Shown piece by piece: positions 1 to 7,300 of a stretch of DNA of 8,839 nucleotides; position 1 is the first letter of the stretch, and every line of letters starts with the position of its first letter. The notes under the pieces were generated by a model. That model made no database searches. It saw only the letters and a list, made by a program, of their open reading frames with translations, and was not told where the DNA came from. The position numbers and the translations under genes are program-made. The stretch is from Chitinophagaceae bacterium (GTDB taxonomy: Bacteria > Bacteroidota > Bacteroidia > Chitinophagales > Chitinophagaceae): the NCBI GenBank assembly GCA_947378615.1, contig CANCKV010000104.1, positions 1-8,839 of the forward strand. The letters are read 5' to 3'.

Positions 1-754
1 ACCAATTCAAGGATTGAGCATACCAAATCGAATGGTCATCCGTAAATGGAAATCCTGCCCTGAATAAACAGACTCTAGCCAATATGCCTTCCACCGCTGA
101 TTTAGAAACCCGTCCTCCAAATCCATAACTAGTGATTGGGGCGACCAAACTATCTGCTAATGTCATGTCTGATATTATTTGGTCATATACTTGTTTAGCA
201 TCAATACGTGGTGCACTCAAACTATCGGGAGAAGTCGTGGAATGAAGTGACATTGGCACGTCACCCCAATTTGAAACCAATAGAAAATAATAGTAGCTTC
301 TTAAAAATAATGCCTGCCCTTTTATTACATTTCTATTTGAATCTTTAATTGCAGCCTTATCAATATTATCTAGCAATACATTCGCCCTATTGATTCCCTC
401 ATATAAATCTTGCCAAGTATTGTAAATATTACTGTTTGATGAGCTATAATTAAGTACTTGTGGACCACTAGACAAGCTACTATTCCTATAAAAAGACTCA
501 TCCGAGGCTACTCCAAAAACGCCCCATAATGAATAAGCATACATATTATCACTAGCAAGTGTGGTATATATTCCTGTGAGTGCAGTATTCAACTGCGCTT
601 CAGTATTGTAATAATTATCTGTTGGAATAACCGTCAATGGCTGCTTATCCAAAAATTTGCTACATCCAGTTAATTGAATCAGTCCTACAGATAGTAGAAT
701 GATGCAAAACTGAATTTTCAAGTTGTTCTTATCTTTCAAAGTAAAAAAGTTCAT
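1..754 (-). CDS. SusD-like surface glycan-binding lipoprotein (N-terminal 251 residues; cut by window edge)
   Basis: Open frame from an ATG at 754-752 running off the window start without a stop, 251 complete codons. The N-terminus is a lipoprotein signal: a basic/polar start, the hydrophobic stretch IQFCIILLSVGLIQL, then the lipobox LTGC with Cys31 as the lipidated residue, followed by SKFLDKQP, the usual start of a mature SusD. Later stretches fit the RagB/SusD N-terminal domain: YNTEAQLNTALTGIY (about 49-63), a TWQDLYEGINRANVLL segment (about 113-128), and GQALFLRSYYYFLLVSNWGDVP (about 146-167), which is the SusD TPR-like helix signature. SusD proteins sit on the outer leaflet of the outer membrane as a lid over SusC and bind the glycan. 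Full family members are about 450-600 residues, so roughly half is missing here because of the window edge, not a mutation. It starts 12 bp after the susC stop, so the two genes are almost certainly cotranscribed. No purine-rich Shine-Dalgarno is visible, which is normal in this phylum. The ligand cannot be read from this portion. Confidence 0.95.
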   Translation of the reverse strand, partial: MNFFTLKDKNNLKIQFCIILLSVGLIQLTGCSKFLDKQPLTVIPTDNYYNTEAQLNTALTGIYTTLASDNMYAYSLWGVFGVASDESFYRNSSLSSGPQVLNYSSSNSNIYNTWQDLYEGINRANVLLDNIDKAAIKDSNRNVIKGQALFLRSYYYFLLVSNWGDVPMSLHSTTSPDSLSAPRIDAKQVYDQIISDMTLADSLVAPITSYGFGGRVSKSAVEGILARVCLFRAGFPFTDDHSIWYAQSLNW

Positions 755-766
755 AGTAGAAATTAT

Positions 767-3700
767 TTAAAAGTTTACGTTTAAGCCAATAGTTATTGTT
801 CTCGCTCTTGGATAAGCAGAATAATCTGAACCAGGAGTGAGGGCTGATTGATAAACAGATACTTCAGGGTCAAGTCCAGAATATTTAGTCCAAGTAAAAA
901 TATTTTGAGCTGAAGCATATATTCTCATCGAACGTATTCCTATTTTTTTGCAGCCTTTTGAAGGGATATTATAACCTAATTGTACAGTTTTGAATCGTAA
1001 ATAAGAACCATCTTCAATGATTCTACTTGAATACATTCCAGTTGGACCTCCTCCGTTTGTTCTATAAATATTAGTATTTTGATTAGTTAATGACCACCTA
1101 TTGGCGTAAGAAGCAAATTGATTCAAATTTGCACCACCAAATTGGTTGCCTTCAAAAACCAGTCGATTGATATTAACCAAATCATTACCATAAGACCATT
1201 GAAAAAAGAAGTTAATATCAAAATTCATAAAAGTTAAGTTGTTTCCTAATCCCCCAACGTGTTTTGGATAAGGATTTCCAATCGTTGTGATGTCATTATT
1301 ATCTATCAAACCATCACCATTAATGTCCTTATATTTAATATCTCCAGGTTGAATGGCATTTTTTCCATTAGTTGTGTAGGGCACATTGTCTTTCAACACA
1401 TATTTATTGCCTGCCAAATCAAAATCATTGAGTTGGTAAACCCCTTCCCACACATAGCCAATGATTTGGGAAATAGGTTGTCCTATCCTTGCCATATATA
1501 ATGGGTCGCTTGGTCCATTCCAATAAACAGATGATAGTAAAGTCTCTTGATTTTGGGCAAGGGCAATTACTTTGCTTTTATTAAAGGATATATTAAAAGT
1601 AGTGGTCCATGAAAACTGATTAGTCTTGATATTTAAAGTATTGAAAGTAAGTTCAACCCCAGAGTTTTTTACTTCCCCAATGTTTTTATATGCATTCTCA
1701 TAGCCAGAAGATGGACGTAATCGGGCATCTAATAATAAATCTTTTGTGTTTTTTTCATAATAATCTATTTGTAAATCAATTCTATGCTTGAAAAAACCAA
1801 TGTCTAATCCCCAATCCCCTTGATAGGTTGTTTCCCATTTTAAATTTCGATTGCCCAAAGCATTTGGGTAGGAACCTCTAACATAAGAATTATTAAACGG
1901 ATAACTAGCCGATATAGGTGCAACAATTGTATATTGGTAAGGATAATCACTTACTCGGTTGTTACCTATAATCCCATAACTAGTTCGCAATTTGGCTTCA
2001 ACGAGTGATTTCCATTTTTGGGCAAAATTTTCATCGGTTATTTTCCAAGCAAAAGCAGCTGATGGGAAGTAACTCCACTTTTTACTAAACTTAGATGACC
2101 CATCAGCCCTGTAAGAAACAGTTAGCAAATAGTTTTTATACAACGTGTAATTTACTCTTCCCAAAAAGGAGGCTAATGTATTTTCTGCATTGCTTGAAGT
2201 AACGGAAAGTGGGATACCAACGCCTAAAGCACTAATTCCTAATTCGTCGTTAGGCACTTGAATGGCACCATAACCATTATTTTCGGTTGTAGTTCCTTGG
2301 AAGGTAGCACCTATTACAGCATTAATTTGATGTTTTGGATTAAAAGTTTTATTGTAAGACAACGTATTTTCATTTAACCAATTATTTATACCCGTAAAAT
2401 TCACCGTTCCATTAGGCCCGTTACTTCCCAAAGGACTTTTCACATTGCCTTTAGAAGTATTTGAATTATAAAATACTTCTCCTTTCTGTAATGACCTATT
2501 GACACCTCCTGTAATTCGTAAACGTAACGCTTTGGTTATGTTATAATCAGCATAGAAGTTAGCTACTAACACATTCGAGGTTTTCCTGTTAAGGGTATTG
2601 TTAGTATTGATGATGGGGTTAGACCTATAATCATTCAGAACAGAAACGCTAGAATCGAACAACCCTCCCAATAAACTTTGGTTGGTGCTATCACCCGAAA
2701 CCGGTCTGTACCCCCATACACTATACATTAATCCTAGGGTACTGCTAAAACCAGAATTGGAAGGTGCTGCTCCGTTAGAAACTAGGTTGCTATAATTAAT
2801 GTTTACACCAATCTTACATTTATCATTGACGGTTTGGTCAATCACCACCCTGCCTTGTAAACGACTATAATCTGAATTAATAATATTACCATCTTGCTTA
2901 AACGCCGAGCCAGAAATGGCATATTTAGTATTGGCATTGCCACCCGAAATAGAAAGATTATAACTTTGAATAGCAGCTCTTCTCAATAGTAGGTCTTGCC
3001 AATCTACTCCAACTCGATTTTTATAACTTTCCAAAGTCTTGCCATTTGTAAAAAAGGTAGCAGCAGCTGATGATGCACTTCTTTCGCTTTGATATCTCAC
3101 ATACTCATAAGGACTCATCAATGCCATCCTCTTAGTATCTTTTTGTGTGCCATAAAAGGCATCAAAGACTAAGGAAGGGGTGCTTACTTTTCCTTTTTTA
3201 GTGGTGATAATAATTACACCATTAGCACCTCTTGCTCCATAAATAGCTGTGGCAGATGCATCCTTCAAGATTTCCATTGATTCAATGTCGGAAGGATTCA
3301 ACACATTATTGTTTGGGTTCTCAATCGGGAATCCATCAATTACATACAAAGGGGAATTGTCTTGTGTTAGCGAATTATTTCCTCTTATAACAATGTTTAC
3401 ATTAGCACCTGGTTGCCCATCATTTGAAGAAACTGTAACTCCTGCAACCCTTCCGGCTAGGGCTTCATCGAAAGACCGTACAGGTGCTTTATTTAGTTCT
3501 GAAAGATTCACTTTTGCCACTGCACCTGTGGCATCTTTCCTTTTGACAGTCCCATATCCAATGACCACTACTTCATCAAGTGCATCTTTTGCTTCTTTTA
3601 GTTCTATAACCAAAGAGGAATTGTTGTCAACAGATTTGGAAATTGAAGTAAACCCTACATAAGAAAAGGTGAGTAAAGCTCCTTTTTTGGGAAAGCTGAT

Positions 3701-3913
3701 ATTAAATGCTCCATTCTTGTCTGTTACTGTTTTTTGAAGTGATTTACTAACTGTTACTGTAACTCCTTCTAATGGCTGACCGTTTGCTTCATTTTTTACA
3801 ACACCAGATACCTTTATGTTTTGGGCAGATAATTCATTTCCACCTATAATGATTAGACATAGAAGTGACATTTTCAATAGCAAGCCAAACATTATTCTCT
3901 TATTCATCCACAT
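767..3913 (-). CDS. SusC/RagA-family TonB-dependent outer-membrane transporter
   Basis: Complete 1048-residue protein, a normal SusC length. Order of parts: signal peptide (about 1-30, hydrophobic LLLKMSLLCLIIIGG, likely cut after ELSA); CarboxypepD_reg-like domain (about 33-108, VSGVVKNEANGQPLEGVTV); TonB-box-like DEVVVIGYG at 113-121; plug domain (about 125-240) with the SusC signatures SPLYVIDGFPIENP (187-200) and DIESMEILKDASATAIYGAR (209-228); then the 22-strand barrel, ending in ARTITIGLNVNF with a C-terminal Phe as expected for BAM-inserted barrels. A DINGDGLIDNND acidic loop begins at D863, a common SusC-family feature. There is no N-terminal STN (secretin-like) domain, so it is a plain importer and not an anti-sigma-coupled transducer. 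That fits control by the adjacent HTCS. Met1 is at 3913; Met3 at 3907 (MNKRIM) is an equally plausible start. It imports oligosaccharide with the SusD encoded next; the substrate is unknown. Confidence 0.97.
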   Translation of the reverse strand: MWMNKRIMFGLLLKMSLLCLIIIGGNELSAQNIKVSGVVKNEANGQPLEGVTVTVSKSLQKTVTDKNGAFNISFPKKGALLTFSYVGFTSISKSVDNNSSLVIELKEAKDALDEVVVIGYGTVKRKDATGAVAKVNLSELNKAPVRSFDEALAGRVAGVTVSSNDGQPGANVNIVIRGNNSLTQDNSPLYVIDGFPIENPNNNVLNPSDIESMEILKDASATAIYGARGANGVIIITTKKGKVSTPSLVFDAFYGTQKDTKRMALMSPYEYVRYQSERSASSAAATFFTNGKTLESYKNRVGVDWQDLLLRRAAIQSYNLSISGGNANTKYAISGSAFKQDGNIINSDYSRLQGRVVIDQTVNDKCKIGVNINYSNLVSNGAAPSNSGFSSTLGLMYSVWGYRPVSGDSTNQSLLGGLFDSSVSVLNDYRSNPIINTNNTLNRKTSNVLVANFYADYNITKALRLRITGGVNRSLQKGEVFYNSNTSKGNVKSPLGSNGPNGTVNFTGINNWLNENTLSYNKTFNPKHQINAVIGATFQGTTTENNGYGAIQVPNDELGISALGVGIPLSVTSSNAENTLASFLGRVNYTLYKNYLLTVSYRADGSSKFSKKWSYFPSAAFAWKITDENFAQKWKSLVEAKLRTSYGIIGNNRVSDYPYQYTIVAPISASYPFNNSYVRGSYPNALGNRNLKWETTYQGDWGLDIGFFKHRIDLQIDYYEKNTKDLLLDARLRPSSGYENAYKNIGEVKNSGVELTFNTLNIKTNQFSWTTTFNISFNKSKVIALAQNQETLLSSVYWNGPSDPLYMARIGQPISQIIGYVWEGVYQLNDFDLAGNKYVLKDNVPYTTNGKNAIQPGDIKYKDINGDGLIDNNDITTIGNPYPKHVGGLGNNLTFMNFDINFFFQWSYGNDLVNINRLVFEGNQFGGANLNQFASYANRWSLTNQNTNIYRTNGGGPTGMYSSRIIEDGSYLRFKTVQLGYNIPSKGCKKIGIRSMRIYASAQNIFTWTKYSGLDPEVSVYQSALTPGSDYSAYPRARTITIGLNVNF

Positions 3914-4108
3914 AGCATCATTTTTAAACCAATCAGTAATTATTTAATTCAGAAACTAATACGATATATTTCTAATTAATTTACAGGAGCAAAACTCTAT
4001 ATGATTTGAAAAACTGTAGGGGTGAAAACGTATTCAAAAGGGTATCAAAATGTGTTTTTTTGCTTTTTACAGGTCAAAATACATAAAAATGAGAAGGTTT
4101 TACCAAAT
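3914..4108. other. AT-rich 5' flank of susC, presumed promoter/leader region
   Basis: This stretch between the repeat array and the susC start holds no convincing gene. It should contain the susC promoter and the HTCS operator. I found no good match to the Bacteroidetes TTTG-N19-21-TAnnTTTG promoter on the minus strand. The closest are TTTG-ending strings such as TAGAGTTTTG (3999-3990) and ACATTTTG near 4053-4046; both are imperfect. Weak promoters that need an activator often lack the consensus, so this does not argue against regulation. Three similar G-T-CAAAA strings lie at about 4030-4038, 4042-4050 and 4073-4079, but spacing and identity are too loose to call a binding site. Confidence 0.45.
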
Positions 4109-4360
4109 ACTTTCTTTGCTAGTCATTTAAATAGGGTTGCTAATGAAAACAGTAAGTTTACTAAACACGCTATCAAGTTTACTGAACTCAATAGCAAGTT
4201 TTCTACTCACGTTAGCAAGCTGACTGAATGAGCCATCCGGAGGTATTTATGTTTCATCCACCTTGCTCATCACTCCATCAAGATTGCTGCACGAACTAGC
4301 AAGCCTGCTGCTCTCTGTAGCAAACTTGATGGAGCGAGTAACAAAGTATCTTTTTCTAAA
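4109..4360. repeat. Degenerate 21-bp-period tandem repeat array, about 12 in-phase units
   Basis: Cutting the sequence every 21 bases from 4109 gives units that keep the same register to 4360. Unit starts and first 12 bases: 4151 AGTAAGTTTACT; 4172 ATCAAGTTTACT; 4193 AGCAAGTTTTCT; 4214 AGCAAGCTGACT; 4235 ATCCGGAGGTAT (poor); 4256 ATCCACCTTGCT; 4277 ATCAAGATTGCT; 4298 AGCAAGCCTGCT; 4319 AGCAAACTTGAT; 4340 AACAAAGTATCT. The units at 4109 and 4130 keep only the right half, TTTGCT and TTGCT, at the same offset. The consensus is roughly AGCAAGNTTGCTGAAC plus five variable bases. The 12-bp core is a near-palindrome, exact in the unit at 4151 (AGTAA-GT-TTACT). There are no unrelated spacers, so it is not a CRISPR. 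It ends 20 bp beyond the regulator stop codon. Function unknown. Confidence 0.8.
4270..4337 (-). other. Long imperfect inverted repeat (19-bp arms), possible 3'-end stem-loop of the regulator mRNA
   Basis: The arms are 4270-4288 and 4319-4337, with a 30-base loop. In RNA transcribed from the minus strand 18 of 19 positions pair (one of them G-U), with a single U-U mismatch; the uninterrupted core is CTCCATCAAG against CTTGATGGAG. In plus-strand RNA the G-U position becomes an A-C mismatch, so the stem is better in the direction of the genes here. The loop contains a smaller AGCA-N4-TGCT hairpin. The stem starts 43 bp after the HTCS stop. No U-run follows it, so it is not a textbook intrinsic terminator; mRNA 3'-end protection or attenuation are alternatives. 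The arms coincide with two units of the 21-bp array, one effectively inverted relative to the other. Confidence 0.6.
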
Positions 4361-4380
4361 TATTAGGGTTCTGAGTAAAA

Positions 4381-7300
4381 TTATTCACCAATATTCACGT
4401 CATTATACGCAGAAGGAGAAACACCAAAATGTTTTTTGAATTCCAAACTAAAATACTTTCTATTCCCGAACCCTAATTCAAAAGCAATATCTGTAATAGA
4501 AAGATTATTTTGTTTAATCAGATGAGCCGCCTTTTTCAATCGATAGGTTTTTATATAATCTGCTACGGTCATATCAGTCAGTGCGGCAACTTTTTTATAC
4601 AATACTGACCGACTCATAAACAAAGCTTTCGCCAATTGTTCTACACCAAAGTCAGGATTAGCCATATTTTCTTCAATTAAATGGCTTAGCTTTTCTATAA
4701 ATAAATCATCAGGCGTTTCTAAATCTGTAAACTTGGGTTCAACACTTATTCTCTTTACATATTTTTTACGAATATTTTCACGAGCCTTTAGTAAGTTTTC
4801 GAGTTTTAATGAAAGTATTTTTACATCAAAAGGTTTGGTGATATAATCATCTGCACCAATTTCCAACCCATTCACTTGGTGAATATAGGCAGTACGTGCT
4901 GTCAATAGTATGACAGGAATATGACTAGTACGTTCATCTTTTTTAAGTCGGCTACATAAATCCATCCCATTCATTTCAGGCATCATCACATCGCTGATAA
5001 TGATGTCAGGTATTTCTTCTAACGCAATCTCTAGCCCCATTTTCCCATTCTCTGCTTCTTTTATAATAAACTGATTACTCAACACATCCTTAATAAATGT
5101 TCTTATTTCTTCATTATCTTCCACAACTAACAATGTATGTTTAGCGTGGTGGATTGGGTCTTCATCTTTAATTTCGTTCGTATTTTCTTTTGGAAACAAA
5201 GAATCAAATTCATTTTTAAACAAGTATTTTTCATTATTCTTATCGTCAACCAAGGTTGATAAAATAGAATGCTTATCTAAATGTTCATTACCTTTTAATA
5301 ACACAACGGTGAAACAAGTAACTCTTTGAGTTTGATTGGTATCAGAATTGCTTGTCACGCTAATTCTTCCTTTGTGCATATCGACAATACTTCTTGAAAA
5401 AGCTAAGCCGATTCCAGTTCCAAGTGTGGCGGTATGCTCATCAACTTGGAAAAAGTTATCAAACACTTTAGTGAGATTTTCTTCACTAATTCCTTTCCCA
5501 TTGTCAGTGACAGTTATGGAAACTTCGTTATTGGGCAGTTCTGAAATCGAAATTGTAATTTTGCCTTTATCAGGTACATACTTAAAGGCATTAGAAAGAA
5601 GATTAAAAATAACTTTCTCCATCTGAACCTTGTCAAAAAATAGCATCAATTTTTTATTAGGGGCATCAAATTGGTAATCAATTTCCTTCTTTTCAGCCAA
5701 AAGGCTAAAGATTACATAAATCTCTTTAATAAATTGAATAATGTCATTTTCTGAATGGTGTAAAACGAGATGTCCAGATTCCGACTTCCTGAAATCCATT
5801 AATTCTCCTACCAATCTAATTAGTCTATCAGAATTTTGTTTGATATTCAATAATAACTTTTTTGACTGTCCTTCCTCTTCGTAAATATCCATCAGCATAT
5901 CTATCGGGCCTTTAATCAAAGTAAGAGGAGTACGTAATTCGTGCGAGATATTGGTAAAGAAATCAAGTTTCATCTGATGAACATATTCTTGCCGCTCATT
6001 CAATAAATGTTCATGATACAAATCTTGTTTCAATTGGGCACGTGCCCTAATAAAACTAGTAATAAAATAAATTATTGAACTAATCACGAGAAAATAAATA
6101 AGGTAAGCCCACCAGGTTTTCCATGGTGGCGGCAAAATGATAATAGTTAGTTTAGTGGGAATATTATTCCAAACCCTATCATTGTTACTTGCTTTAACCA
6201 ATAACACATAAACACCTGCCGAAAGGTTTGTATAGGTGGCCGATGGCACATTTACATAGTTCCAATCCTTTTCAAAACCTTCCAATTTGTAGGCATAATA
6301 ATTTTTTGTAGGCTTTATATAATTAAGACAGGAAAAATTAATACTAAAGATATTTTGGTCATGCCTAAAACTGATGGTATCCGTGTAATTAATATTCTTT
6401 TTTAAAATCCCATCTTCTCCATTAATGACAATCGGATTGTTGAATAACTTAATACCCGTAAATACTACGCTTGGCTTTTTGTCATTTTCTTTTATCAGAT
6501 TAGGAAAAAAGCTGACAAACCCATTAAAACCCCCAAAAAACATTTCCCCATTACTTGTTCTTAGATAAGAACTAAGATTAAATTCATTGGTTGGTAAACC
6601 ATCTTGCATATTGTAGTTTCTGTAATACTTCTCTTCAGGCTTACATTTACATAACCCTTTGTCGGTACTGAGCCATAGAAATCCGTTTTCATCTTCTAAG
6701 ATTCCAATAATATTGTCGCTACACAAACCATCTTGTTGCGAAAAGGTTTTAAATCCATTACTCTTTTTATCATATAAACTTAGCCCACCTTGGAAAGTAC
6801 CTATCCAAATTCTACCTTTTGAATCTTGCTTAAAACAATTTATATGCTCTGAAAATAGATTACTTGATTTTATTTTAGTAATTCCTTCAAGTTCTTTTAC
6901 AGCATTCTCTAATCTAAAAATCCCTCTCTCCGCTCCTATCCAAACATTTTTTTCATTATCCTCGAAGAGAGAATATATATTATCATTATTAAGTGTGAAT
7001 CCTTTGGCATTGATGATTATTTTTTTTAACGTCTTTTTTTCTTTATCAAATAAATAAAGTCCCTTACCTGTTCCAACCCAAAACCGTTTGATGTTATCTT
7101 CTAGCATACAATTAACATCGTCAAAATTCAAAATGACCGAATCACGATAATCATACTTAAAACTTTGAAATGTTCCATTATTGGGCGAAAATAGATTGAT
7201 TCCACCAAGACTAGTACCCACCCAAACATTTTCCTTTTTATCTATTAGAATACTTTTAACCAAATTGGAACTGATACTTTTTTTATCATTAATGTTATTC

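Noticed and set aside
1259..3662. Plus-strand frames at 1259-1501 and 3249-3662
   Set aside because: They lie antisense inside the complete, well-conserved SusC gene and have no recognizable protein features.
3990..3999. TAGAGTTTTG as a -7 box for susC
   Set aside because: It has TA and TTTG but with the wrong internal spacing, and no TTTG lies 19-21 bases upstream.
4022..4231. Small plus-strand frame (69 codons, GTG start) with SKFT-type heptads
   Set aside because: It opposes all real genes and starts at a GTG in AT-rich sequence. Its only protein-like part is the 21-bp array, whose period automatically yields heptads. The run stops inside the array.
4109..4360. CRISPR array
   Set aside because: The repeat-to-repeat distance is 21 bases with no unrelated spacers, the units are divergent throughout, and no cas gene is nearby.
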